Positions 42,599-50,677 of a stretch of 64,000 nucleotides of DNA are shown here, one piece after another. The notes below the pieces were generated by a model that had not been told where the DNA came from, made no database searches, and saw only the letters and a program-made list of their open reading frames with translations. Position 1 is the first letter of the stretch, and every line of letters begins with the position of its first letter. Origin of the DNA: Brachybacterium alimentarium (GTDB lineage: Bacteria; Actinomycetota; Actinomycetes; Actinomycetales; Dermabacteraceae); assembly GCF_002332425.1 (NCBI RefSeq), contig NZ_NRGS01000019.1:1-64000 (forward strand), written 5' to 3'. A program made the position numbers and the translations under genes.

Positions 42599-44427
42599 AG
42601 GCCGTGACCGAGCGGGTACGCCTCCCCCGTGCCGTCGGCCGTGGGGATCGCGACCGGGAGCCTCCCGCGCAGGCTGACGGTCCCGGCGAGGATCCCGGCC
42701 ACGGCGCGGAGCGACGCATCAGAGTCGCCGTAGGCGGCGAGGGAGGCGTCGACCGGCCCGACGTGCACCACGTCGTAGGGGTTGCGCAGCGAGACGTGCA
42801 CGACGGGCGCCTCCCCCGCGGCCAGCTCCGTCACCAGGGCCACCTGCTCGTCCGGCGTGGTGAACGCGGAGGACGAGGTGAACACCAGCACTGCGTCGGC
42901 CTCGGAAGCCGCCGTCGCCGCCTGGTCGATCTCTGCGGCGTCCATCGTCGGGGTCGCGGCGATGGTGGCCGCGAAGCCCTGATCCTCGAGGGCATCGGCG
43001 GCGACCCGGAGTTTCGCGTCGCTGCCCGCCCCGGTGACCAGCACCGCCGCTCCGGCCTCGAGCGGCAGGGTGCCGTCGTCGTCGGCGAGGAGGGTGAGGG
43101 AGTCCTCCGCGATGGACCGGGCGGAGCTCATCGCGCGTCGTGCGCCGACCGTGCCGGTCGCGGCGGCGGCATCGACCTCGACCCCCTGGAACAGTCCGCG
43201 ACGAAGTTTCTGGGCGAGGATGCGGCGCACCGACGCGTCCAGACGTTCCTCGGTGATCTCGCCGCCGGCCACCGCGTCGCGCACGCCGCCGATCGCGGCG
43301 GCGAGGTCCGGCGGCATGAGCATCTGGTCCGCGCCGGCGAGGATCGCCTCGACCGGCACCCGGTCGTCGGAGAACAGCGTGCGCACGCCCTCCATGGCGA
43401 GGGAGTCGGTGACGATGACGCCGTCGTAGCCGAGCTCCTCGCGCAGCAGCCCGGTGAGGATCGGGTGCGAGAGGGTCGCGGGCACTCCGGAGTCGTCGAG
43501 CGCCGGGACCATGATGTGCGCGGTCATGATCGAGTCGATCCCCGCCTCGATCGCGGCGAGGAAGGGCGGCAGGTCCAGCTCGTCGAGCTGCTCGCGGGTG
43601 TGATCGATGACCGGCAGCCCCACATGGGAATCGGTCGCGGTGTCACCGTGGCCGGGGAAGTGCTTCGCGGCGGCCGAGCAGTTCGCCCCCTGCAGGCCCA
43701 GGATCTGGGCGGTGCCGAGGCGGGCGACCGCGGCCGGATCCGCGCCCAGGGAGCGCACTCCGATGACAGGATTCTGCGCTTCGACGTTGACGTCGACCAC
43801 GGGGGCGAAGGCCTGGTGGAGGCCGGCGGCGCGCATCTCGGCGCCCACGATCTCCCCGGCCCGTCGGGCATGGGCCCGGGACCCCGTCGCGCCGAGGGCC
43901 ATCGCTCCCGGCAGCGGCGTGGCAGGAGCGGGCAGGCGGTAGACGACGCCCCGCTCCTCGTCGGCGCTGATGAGCAGCGGGATCCCACCGGCGTCGAGCG
44001 CGGCGGCCTGCGCATCGTTCGAGAGCGTCGCGACCTGCTCGATGTCCTCGAGGTTCTCGCTCCAGGTGAAGTAGATGAGGCCGCCCACGTGGTGGGTGCG
44101 CACGATCTCGGCGATCGTGTCCACGCCGGTGGTGCTCGTGTTGGATTCGTGGGGCTCGTCCGCCGTGGCGCCGTATCCGACGGCCACGAACATCTGACCG
44201 ATCTTCTGCTCGATGCTCAGGCCGGCGAGCAGCTCGTCGATCGGCTCCTCCTGCCGCCCGCCGTCGGCCCGGGCGGCAGCGGGCACCGCGAAGGCTCCCC
44301 CGGCGAGCGCGGCCGCGCCAAGCGCACGACGGGTGAGAAGGGTGCGATCCGCGGAGCCGGAGGGCGGGGCGGCGGAGGCCGAAGCGGGGGTCTGCGGGGT
44401 GCGAGGGTGAGGGATGCGGGGTGTCAT
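42592..44427 (-). CDS. nagZ: Secreted GH3 beta-N-acetylhexosaminidase (NagZ type)
   Basis: 611 residues. A twin-arginine signal (LTRRALGAAALAGGAFAVPA) ends near AARA 54. The GH3 barrel carries the NagZ-specific loop KHFPGHGDTATDSH (255-268), whose His and Asp act as acid/base, and the nucleophile Asp in VIVTDSLAMEG (D341). A C-terminal alpha/beta domain (about 430-600) follows, as in two-domain B. subtilis NagZ. It releases N-acetylglucosamine from the non-reducing end of peptidoglycan fragments. It lies 10 bp after the DUF1343 gene; in B. subtilis nagZ and namZ are also neighbours and work in sequence. Confidence 0.88.
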   Translation of the reverse strand: MTPRIPHPRTPQTPASASAAPPSGSADRTLLTRRALGAAALAGGAFAVPAAARADGGRQEEPIDELLAGLSIEQKIGQMFVAVGYGATADEPHESNTSTTGVDTIAEIVRTHHVGGLIYFTWSENLEDIEQVATLSNDAQAAALDAGGIPLLISADEERGVVYRLPAPATPLPGAMALGATGSRAHARRAGEIVGAEMRAAGLHQAFAPVVDVNVEAQNPVIGVRSLGADPAAVARLGTAQILGLQGANCSAAAKHFPGHGDTATDSHVGLPVIDHTREQLDELDLPPFLAAIEAGIDSIMTAHIMVPALDDSGVPATLSHPILTGLLREELGYDGVIVTDSLAMEGVRTLFSDDRVPVEAILAGADQMLMPPDLAAAIGGVRDAVAGGEITEERLDASVRRILAQKLRRGLFQGVEVDAAAATGTVGARRAMSSARSIAEDSLTLLADDDGTLPLEAGAAVLVTGAGSDAKLRVAADALEDQGFAATIAATPTMDAAEIDQAATAASEADAVLVFTSSSAFTTPDEQVALVTELAAGEAPVVHVSLRNPYDVVHVGPVDASLAAYGDSDASLRAVAGILAGTVSLRGRLPVAIPTADGTGEAYPLGHGLR

Positions 44428-44437
44428 GGGCTGCTCC

Positions 44438-45805
44438 TCAGTAGCGACGGTAGCGCTCGGTGGTCAGCTGGAAGCGGCGTGCATCGCGCCTCCACGCGGT
44501 GACGATGGATTCGGCGCTCTTGCCGGCCTCGAGCATCGTGCGGGTGCGCTTGGTGCCCGAGAGCTTGTCGATCCAGCACACGTCGTCCTCGGTGCGGCAG
44601 TCCTCCTCCTCGCGCCAGTCGACCTCGTCGACGTTCGCGAACAGCGCGGCGAGCACGTGGATGCCGGTGCGCACCGGCTCGTAGGCCGCGGCGTCGGTGA
44701 CGTGCAGCTGCAGGCCGCCGCAGAACTCCCCGGCGTGCTTGGAGGTGGTGGGGGTGGCGAACATCGGTCGGTACAGCACGCCGGGCAGCTTCGCGGCCTG
44801 CAGATCGGCGATGATCGCGTCGACCTGGGCCTCCGTGATGAAGGGGGCGCCGAACCAGAGGAACGGGGTGGTGGTGCCGCGCCCCTCGGAGACGTTGATC
44901 GACTCGATCAGTCCGGTGCCGGCGTAGACCACGGCGGTGTCCGGGGTGGGGATGTTCGGGGAGGGCAGCACCCAGGGCAGCTCCTGGATGGGCGGGGCCG
45001 ACGGGTCGTACCCGGTCATCTCGATGACCTCGAGGTCCACGGCCTTGTCGAGGAACTCGCCGTTGAACAGCGAGGCGAGCTCGCCGACGGTGAGGCCGTG
45101 GGTCTGGGGGATCTCCCGCAGACCCACGAAGGAGGACAGCTCGGGCTCGAGCAGGAAGCCCTCGATGCCGGTGCCCAGCGGGTTCGGGCGGTCCAGCACG
45201 ATGAAGCGCTTGTCGTTCTCCCCCGCCGCCTCCATCGAGTAGTAGAGGGTCCAGATGTACGTGTAATAGCGGACGCCGACGTCCTGGATGTCGAAGATCA
45301 GCACGTCGACGTCCTCGAGCATCTCCGGCGTGGGCTTCTGGGTGTCGCCGTACAGCGAGCGCACCGGCAGGCCCGTCTTCTCGTCGACGTAGTCGCCGAC
45401 GGATCCACCCGCGGGCTCGGCCCCGCGGACCCCGTGCTCGGGGCCGAACAGCGCGGTCAGCGTGAATCCGCCCTCCTCCTGCGCGGCGACCAGGATGTCG
45501 ATCGTGGAGCGCAGCTCGCGATCGGCGCCGGTGGGGTTGGTGATGAGGCCGACGTTCGCATCGCGCAGGGTCTCCAGCGCCTCGGGCTCCTGGAGGCGTT
45601 CGACGCCGAGGGAGAAGTCCCCCTCAGCGGCGCGCCCGCCCCGTCCGGAGGGAGCGGCCTGGGCCGCACCGGCCGTGGCGAGCACCGCCCCGGCGGGCAG
45701 GGCGCCCAGGGAGGCGAGCACACGGCGGCGCCCCGGCTTCTTCCCGTCCTTGCCTGTGCGGTCCTGTCGGCTCTGGTCGCTCTGCTGCGGGGCTCGGTGC
45801 GTCAC
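44438..45805 (-). CDS. namZ: DUF1343 / GH171 exo-N-acetylmuramidase (NamZ-like)
   Basis: 455 residues from the GTG at 45805, which has GGAGGA 7 nt upstream; an ATG 18 bp earlier is the alternative. The N-terminus (KKPGRRRVLASLGALPAG, AQAA) is a twin-arginine signal. The DUF1343 domain covers the rest: GLITNPTGADRELRSTIDIL, FGPEHGVRGAEPAG, IFDIQDVGVRYYTYIWTLYY, LDRPNPLGTGIEGFLLEPEL. B. subtilis NamZ removes terminal N-acetylmuramic acid from glycan chains, alternating with NagZ. A promoter and LacI-type operator lie 80-140 bp upstream, so namZ-nagZ can be expressed apart from the transporter genes. Confidence 0.87.
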   Translation of the reverse strand: MTHRAPQQSDQSRQDRTGKDGKKPGRRRVLASLGALPAGAVLATAGAAQAAPSGRGGRAAEGDFSLGVERLQEPEALETLRDANVGLITNPTGADRELRSTIDILVAAQEEGGFTLTALFGPEHGVRGAEPAGGSVGDYVDEKTGLPVRSLYGDTQKPTPEMLEDVDVLIFDIQDVGVRYYTYIWTLYYSMEAAGENDKRFIVLDRPNPLGTGIEGFLLEPELSSFVGLREIPQTHGLTVGELASLFNGEFLDKAVDLEVIEMTGYDPSAPPIQELPWVLPSPNIPTPDTAVVYAGTGLIESINVSEGRGTTTPFLWFGAPFITEAQVDAIIADLQAAKLPGVLYRPMFATPTTSKHAGEFCGGLQLHVTDAAAYEPVRTGIHVLAALFANVDEVDWREEEDCRTEDDVCWIDKLSGTKRTRTMLEAGKSAESIVTAWRRDARRFQLTTERYRRY

Positions 45806-45856
45806 GGCGCGTTCCTCCGTCATCGTCGTCGGGTCTGGTCGCGCGCGGCGCCGAAG

Positions 45857-45880
45857 GCACCGCACCACGTCGTGCGGTGC
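45857..45880 (-). promoter_or_regulatory. Leader hairpin upstream of namZ
   Basis: GCACCGCAC and GTGCGGTGC pair perfectly around a 6-nt loop, between the operator and the start codon of the DUF1343 gene. It may stabilise the leader or slow polymerase. Confidence 0.45.
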
Positions 45881-45884
45881 ACGC

Positions 45885-45897
45885 GGAAACGTTTTTC
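45885..45897 (-). promoter_or_regulatory. LacI-type operator of namZ-nagZ
   Basis: GGAAACGTTTTTC (plus strand) with core AAACGTTT lies about 15 bp downstream of the predicted start of transcription, a roadblock position for a repressor. Confidence 0.65.
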
Positions 45898-45918
45898 GGC
45901 GCTCTGCGCGCCCCGTCG

Positions 45919-45947
45919 ACGCTAACAACGAAGCGTGCCGGTGACAA
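45919..45947 (-). promoter_or_regulatory. Predicted promoter of namZ-nagZ
   Basis: On the minus strand TTGTCA (45947-45942), 17-bp spacer, TAGCGT (45924-45919). GTGAC-AACC-GTCAC (45941-45954) is a small inverted repeat across the -35. Confidence 0.62.
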
Positions 45948-45961
45948 CCGTCACACGCGGT

Positions 45962-46384
45962 TCAGGCGTCGTCGTCCCCCACCACGCCCTTGCGCAGCAT
46001 GACGCAGCCGTACTTGCGGGTCTCCAGGGTGCGCAGCACCGCGAAGACCTCTCGGCCGCGATCGTAGAAGTCGAAGCGGTCGATCCATGCGATGCGGTCG
46101 GCTCGTGCGGCTGCGGCCTCCTGGATCTCGGCCTGCACCTCCTCGCCGGTGCCGGGCTCGGGCGTCATGAGGGTGACGGACGGGCCTGCGTACATGTCCA
46201 CGGGCAGCACGGTGCGCACGGCGCGCACTGCCTCCGGTGAGGGGACGGCCAGATCGATCACGGGCACACCCATCGCATGAGAGGGGTAGTGGGCGTCGGT
46301 GACCAGCAGGGTGTCGTTGTGCCCCATGTGGTCGAGGAGCCGCAGCAGGTCGCCGGAGAGCAGGGGGTCGATGCCGGTGAGCAT
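45962..46384 (-). CDS. RbsD/FucU-family mutarotase
   Basis: 140 residues, the usual family length. HMGHNDTLLVTDAHYPSHA contains the conserved His-Asp-His region, and the C-terminal RKYGCVMLRKGVV fits FucU more than RbsD. Members interconvert alpha and beta anomers of L-fucose, ribose or similar sugars, speeding their entry into metabolism. It follows the binding-protein gene of the ribose-type transporter on the same strand after a 140-bp spacer with a strong hairpin. It fits either imported amino sugars or the fucose-isomerase-like enzyme at 25 kb. Confidence 0.87.
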   Translation of the reverse strand: MLTGIDPLLSGDLLRLLDHMGHNDTLLVTDAHYPSHAMGVPVIDLAVPSPEAVRAVRTVLPVDMYAGPSVTLMTPEPGTGEEVQAEIQEAAAARADRIAWIDRFDFYDRGREVFAVLRTLETRKYGCVMLRKGVVGDDDA

Positions 46385-46478
46385 GGGTGGTGGGCCTTTC
46401 GGTGGAGTGGTGGGATCGCGGGAGAGCGGAAAGCGGAAAGCGGAGGGCGGGAGCAGGACCGCGAGCCGGTCGGAGCGG

Positions 46479-46514
46479 CCGGCCCGGCCAGTTCTGTCAG
46501 GCCGGCCGGGCCGG
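46479..46514 (-). terminator. Strong GC hairpin between binding-protein and mutarotase genes
   Basis: CCGGCCCGGCC and GGCCGGGCCGG pair around a 14-nt loop, starting 11 nt after the binding-protein stop codon. It lacks a T-run and may act as partial terminator or 3' protector, giving more binding-protein message than downstream message. Confidence 0.45.
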
Positions 46515-46524
46515 TCGGGGCCTC

Positions 46525-47496
46525 TCAGTCGTAGACCATCGCCTGGATCTCGTCGTCGTCGATGTTGTCGGCGTCGTACCAGTACGAGCCGGTGTCGGTG
46601 AACTCCTCGAGGTCCTCCCCCTTGACCGCGGAGATCGCGGCCTCGACCGTGAGGCGGCCGATGGACTGCGGATCCTGGGTGACGGCGCCGAGCATGACGC
46701 CGTCGCGGATCGCCTCCTGCTGCGCGGAGCCCGAGTCGAAGCCGACCACCTTGATCTCCTCGCCGCTCAGGCCGAGCTCCTTGACCGCGTTGACGACGCC
46801 GATCGCCGAGCCCTCGTTGGTGCCGTACATGCCCACCAGGTCGTTCGCGCCGATCATGGCCTTGGCGACGTCAGCGGACTTCAGATGGTCGCCGTCGCCG
46901 TACTGGATGTCGACGATCGCGATGTCGGGATTGTTCTCCTCGATGTACTCCACGAAGCCGTCGCGCCGGTCCACGCTGGTGGCGTTGATCTGGCTGTGCG
47001 CGACGATCGCGATCTCGCCCTTGCCGCCGATGGCCTCGGCGAGGTGCTCAGCGGCGATCGCCCCGGCGGCCTTGTTGTCCGTGGCTGCGAGGTTCTGGGA
47101 GTAGTCGCTGTCGCAGCCGGCGTCGAACTCGACGATCGGGATGTCCGCGCCCTCGGCTCTGTCGTAGAGAGGCACGCAGGCCTCGGGGTCCAGGGCCGCG
47201 AAGCAGATCGCATCGGGGGCGCGGTCGATGGCCGCCTGGAACATCTGCAGCTGGCTGTCGATCTCGGTCTCGGCGGCGGGGCCGTCGAAGCTGATGGTCA
47301 CGCCGTGCTCCTCGGCGGCCTCCTCCGCGCCCTTCTTCACGGCCTGCCAGAACTGGTGCTGGAAGCCCTTGGAGATGAGGGCGATGTCGAGTGCGTCCTC
47401 ACCGCCCTCACCGCCTCCGCGGTTGCAGGCGGACAGGGCGACGAGCAGGGGTGCGGCGGCGAGCGCCGTGATACCGGACCTTCGGGTGAACTCCAT
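46525..47496 (-). CDS. Sugar ABC transporter substrate-binding lipoprotein (RbsB type)
   Basis: 323 residues. The signal (MEFTRRSGITALAAAPLLVA) ends at lipobox LSAC. The mature part is a type 1 periplasmic-binding fold (ALISKGFQHQFWQAVKKGAEEAA, ICFAALDPEAC, GMYGTNEGSAIGVVNA, VVGFDSGSAQQEAI) as in RbsB-like CUT2 proteins. CUT2 systems carry monosaccharides. Given the adjacent NamZ and NagZ, N-acetylmuramic acid or N-acetylglucosamine are candidate ligands, although this is inference. A 173-bp spacer without features separates it from the permease gene. Confidence 0.9.
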   Translation of the reverse strand: MEFTRRSGITALAAAPLLVALSACNRGGGEGGEDALDIALISKGFQHQFWQAVKKGAEEAAEEHGVTISFDGPAAETEIDSQLQMFQAAIDRAPDAICFAALDPEACVPLYDRAEGADIPIVEFDAGCDSDYSQNLAATDNKAAGAIAAEHLAEAIGGKGEIAIVAHSQINATSVDRRDGFVEYIEENNPDIAIVDIQYGDGDHLKSADVAKAMIGANDLVGMYGTNEGSAIGVVNAVKELGLSGEEIKVVGFDSGSAQQEAIRDGVMLGAVTQDPQSIGRLTVEAAISAVKGEDLEEFTDTGSYWYDADNIDDDEIQAMVYD

Positions 47497-47669
47497 CGTG
47501 ACTCCGATCCTCGGTGCCGGATCCGGCACCTCGTGGGTGGGGCGGGCTCCTCGCGTCGGTGCGGGAGGCCGGGTGCTGCGGGCTGGGGTGGGGCTGCGGG
47601 CGGTGGAACTGGTGGGGGTGACGGAGGTCGTGGCGGTGGTGCTCGTCGGACGCTCCTTCGGCCGGGGCC

Positions 47670-48689
47670 TCAGGCGGACCTCTTGTTGCGCAGGGTGTCG
47701 AAGAAGACCGCGAGGGCGATGACGATGCCGACCACGACGTTCTGCCACTCGGTCTGGATCGAGAGGATGCGCAGCCCGTTGATGAGGACGCTCATGATGA
47801 GCGCGCCGATCAGGGTGCCGGTGATCGAACCGCGGCCGCCCATCAGGGAGGTGCCGCCGATGATCACGGCGGCGATGGCCTGCAGCTCGTACCCCACGCC
47901 CAGCTGTGGCTGTGCGGAGCCCAGGCGGGAGGCCATCACCACGCCGGCGACACCCGTGAACAGGCCCGCGACGATGTAGATGATCAGCTTCCAGCGACGG
48001 GTGTCGATGCCGGACAGGCGCGCCGCCTCCTCGTTGGAGCCGATGGCCACGGTGATCCGGCCGAAGATCGTCTTGGACAGCAGGAACCAGGCGAGCGCGG
48101 CCACCAGGAACATGATCAGCACGGCGTTGGGGAGCCCCGGTATCAGCGTGCCGAGCGCGATGCTCTGGAAGGAGGGCACGTCGTTGAAGTAGATCGGGGA
48201 GACGCCGGAGATCACGAGGGCGAGGCCCTGGGCGATCATCATCATCGCGAGGGTGGCGATGAACGGAGGCAGCCCCAGTATCGCGACGTTGAGCCCGTTG
48301 AGCAGGCCGATCACTCCGCCTGTGAGGATTCCGAGCAGCACCGCGAGCGGCATCGGCAGCCCGAGGTCCACGGCGAAGATGCCTGTCATCACCGAGCACA
48401 GGGTCATGCCGGTCCCGATGGACAGGTCGATCCCGGCGGTGGTGATCACAAAGGTGGTGCCCAGCGCCAGGATGCCGATCACCGCGGTGGCCAGCAGCAC
48501 ACCGGAGATGTTCGACCAGGTCAGGAAGCGCGGGCTCGCCGCCCAGAAGAACAGGAGGAGGGCGATCAGGGTGCCGAAGGCGAGACCTTGCTGGAGCCAG
48601 GCCCTCCAGGCGGGAGTGGAGGGCGCGGCGGTCGTGCCGCCCGCTCTCGCCTCCGTGGCGACGGCTGCGCCGTTCTCGCTGCTGCTCAT
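47670..48689 (-). CDS. Sugar ABC transporter permease (RbsC type)
   Basis: 339 residues, about ten membrane helices, RbsC family. The conserved TTAGIDLSIGTGMTLCSV and GRGSITGTLIGALIM segments are clear. The ATG at 48689 overlaps the ATPase stop codon as ATGA. With the ATPase and binding protein it forms a CUT2 importer. Confidence 0.92.
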   Translation of the reverse strand: MSSSENGAAVATEARAGGTTAAPSTPAWRAWLQQGLAFGTLIALLLFFWAASPRFLTWSNISGVLLATAVIGILALGTTFVITTAGIDLSIGTGMTLCSVMTGIFAVDLGLPMPLAVLLGILTGGVIGLLNGLNVAILGLPPFIATLAMMMIAQGLALVISGVSPIYFNDVPSFQSIALGTLIPGLPNAVLIMFLVAALAWFLLSKTIFGRITVAIGSNEEAARLSGIDTRRWKLIIYIVAGLFTGVAGVVMASRLGSAQPQLGVGYELQAIAAVIIGGTSLMGGRGSITGTLIGALIMSVLINGLRILSIQTEWQNVVVGIVIALAVFFDTLRNKRSA

Positions 48690-50209
48690 GCTGCGGCTCC
48701 TTCTGCGGCATCGAACCTCGTGGCGAGGTCCATGATCGAGTTCTGGGTGGCGTCCTCGCTGGCGAGGGTCCCGGTGATCCGGCCGTTGGCCATCACGACG
48801 ATGCGATGGGACAGGCGGAGCACTTCGGGCAGCTCGCTGGAGATGACGATGATCGAGGTGCCGGTGGCGGCGAGCTTCTGGAGGAGCGTGTAGATCTCCT
48901 CCTTCGCGCCGACGTCGATGCCTCGGGTGGGCTCGTCGAAGATGAGGATGTCGCAGTCGCGCACCAGCCACTTGGCGATGACGACCTTCTGCTGGTTGCC
49001 TCCGGACAGGAGCTTCACGGGCTGCTCGACGTTCGGGGTCCGGGTGCGCAGGTCTTCCACGTGCTGCTGCGCGACGCGTCGGGCCCGACGGTCGTTCATG
49101 ATCCCGAGCAGGCCCGAGAAGCGGCCGAGGGAGGCGGCGATGGTGTTGGTGGTGACGGACTGCTCGAGCAGCAGGCCGAGGCTCTTGCGGTCCTCGGAGA
49201 GGTATCCGATCCCGTGACGCACCGCGTCTGCGGGCTGACGGATCCGGGCCACGCGACCGTTGATCTCGACTCGCCCGCTGGTGGACGGGTCGGCGCCGAT
49301 GATGGCCCGCGCGGTCTCGGTGCGCCCGGCGCCCATCAGGCCGGCGAAGCCGAGGATCTCCCCGCGGTGCAGCTCGAAGCCGACGTCCTTGAGCAGGGTC
49401 CTCGTGCTCAGTCCGTCGACCTTCAGCACCACGTCGCGACCGGCCGTGTCGAACGGCTCGGGCTTCGACCCGGTGTCGATCGTGCGGCCCACCATCATCT
49501 CGATGATCGTGGGCACATCGATCTCGTCGCGGTCCAGGGAGCCGATGTACTGGCCGTCCCGCAGCACGGTCACCCGGTCGGCGAGGCGCTTGAGCTCCTC
49601 CATCCGATGGGAGATGTAGATGATCCCGGTGCCGGAGGCGCGCAGGGACTCGATCAGCCCGAACAGGGTCTCCACCTCGGTGTCGGTCAGGGCGCTGGTG
49701 GGCTCGTCCATGATCAGCACTCGCGCGTCCACGGACAGCGCCTTGGCGATCTCGACCATCTGCTGGGCGGCGACCGTGAGGGTGGAGACCTTGGTGCGCG
49801 GATCCAGCTGGATGCCCAGATCGCCGAGCAGCGCGGCGGCCTGCCGGTTCAGGGCCTTCTCGTCGAGCATCAGGCCTCTGCGGGGCTCACGGCCGAGATA
49901 GATGTTCTGCGCGACCGTGAGGTCGGGCATCAGGTTCATCTCCTGGTGGATGATGCTGATCCCCAGCTCCTGGGCGTCGGCCGGCCCGGTGATGTCGACC
50001 TCGCGGCCGTCGACCGCGATCGTGCCTTCGTCCCGCGCATAGATGCCGGAGAGGATCTTCATGAGCGTGGACTTGCCGGCGCCGTTCTCGCCGACCAGCA
50101 CGAGCACCTCCCCGGCGTCGAGCTGGAACTCGACGCCCTGGAGGGCTTTGACGCCCGGGAAGCTCTTGCTGATCCCGCGCACTTCGAGGAGAGGTGGTTC
50201 CACTGTCAT
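48686..50209 (-). CDS. Sugar ABC transporter ATP-binding protein (RbsA type)
   Basis: 507 residues with two nucleotide-binding domains. Domain 1 (about 5-245) has Walker A GENGAGKST, a signature region with TVAAQQMVEIAKALS and Walker B VLIMDEPTSAL. Domain 2 (about 255-500) has a degenerate Walker A (GLMGAGRTE) with a good signature LSGGNQQKVVIAKWL, the usual CUT2 asymmetry. It is the first gene of the transporter operon; a promoter with LacI-type half site and an upstream palindrome precede it. Confidence 0.93.
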   Translation of the reverse strand: MTVEPPLLEVRGISKSFPGVKALQGVEFQLDAGEVLVLVGENGAGKSTLMKILSGIYARDEGTIAVDGREVDITGPADAQELGISIIHQEMNLMPDLTVAQNIYLGREPRRGLMLDEKALNRQAAALLGDLGIQLDPRTKVSTLTVAAQQMVEIAKALSVDARVLIMDEPTSALTDTEVETLFGLIESLRASGTGIIYISHRMEELKRLADRVTVLRDGQYIGSLDRDEIDVPTIIEMMVGRTIDTGSKPEPFDTAGRDVVLKVDGLSTRTLLKDVGFELHRGEILGFAGLMGAGRTETARAIIGADPSTSGRVEINGRVARIRQPADAVRHGIGYLSEDRKSLGLLLEQSVTTNTIAASLGRFSGLLGIMNDRRARRVAQQHVEDLRTRTPNVEQPVKLLSGGNQQKVVIAKWLVRDCDILIFDEPTRGIDVGAKEEIYTLLQKLAATGTSIIVISSELPEVLRLSHRIVVMANGRITGTLASEDATQNSIMDLATRFDAAEGAAA

Positions 50210-50317
50210 CCCGCTTCATCGGAGGGGGCCGCTCACGCGTCTCCCTGCAGGAAGACACTGCAGGAAGACATCGGATCGTTGAGGTCCGGAAATGCCGGCC
50301 GGTGTGACGTGCACCCT

Positions 50318-50346
50318 AACGTAGCAAGGGATCGTTTACTCGCCAA
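50318..50346 (-). promoter_or_regulatory. Promoter with LacI-type site of the CUT2 operon
   Basis: On the minus strand TTGGCG (50346-50341), 17-bp spacer, TACGTT (50323-50318). The spacer contains AGTAAACGATCCC, matching the AAACG half of the other operators. The leader to 50209 is about 100 nt. Confidence 0.58.
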
Positions 50347-50360
50347 TACATCGAGGTCGC

Positions 50361-50386
50361 GGATCTGTGTTCATGCACTCAGATCC
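50361..50386 (-). promoter_or_regulatory. 26-bp near-perfect palindrome at about -62 of the CUT2 promoter
   Basis: Arms GGATCTG and CAGATCC, with 11 of 13 symmetric positions paired. The centre resembles a CRP/GlxR box (TGTGT-N6-ACTCA against TGTGA-N6-TCACA). Its distance from the expected start site matches a class I activator position. Confidence 0.5.
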
Positions 50387-50659
50387 CTGAGGAGCCCCAG
50401 GTAGGCATCGGCGAGGGCGACACGGGCGCGCTTCGATCCGGCTCCTCCTCGGGAAGGGCCCTCCCTGGCCACGCGATGATCATCGAGGGATGTTTCCCAG
50501 AACCCTACGCGGACACATCGGAGGTGTTGCGGCATCCTTGCAGGTCGCGTCCAGTGCCGGACGACGTGAGGAGCCAGCACACTTCTCGTCAGCACGCTCC
50601 TCGTCAGCACCGTCCTCGCCGTACGGGGACGGCGGGTCAGCCGTCCCGGCCCGCGGCGG
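50387..50659. other. Spacer without recognised genes
   Basis: No supported gene. It has a short CTCGTCAGCAC direct repeat near 50586-50610 and GC-rich sequence up to the inverted repeat at the formylglycine-generating enzyme start. Confidence 0.5.
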
Positions 50660-50677
50660 CATACGGTGGTCCGTATG
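50660..50677 (+). promoter_or_regulatory. Inverted repeat over the start codon of the formylglycine-generating enzyme gene
   Basis: CATACGG-TGGT-CCGTATG, 7-bp perfect arms; the last three bases are the ATG. TACGGT within the left arm, 7 nt before the ATG, fits a leaderless -10 box. A regulator bound here would cover both promoter and start codon; as RNA the element could hide the start only if transcription begins upstream. Confidence 0.5.

Noticed and set aside
47496-48711. Fusion of binding protein with an upstream frame
   Set aside because: The extension is the wrong frame of the permease gene; a lipoprotein signal starts at 47496.
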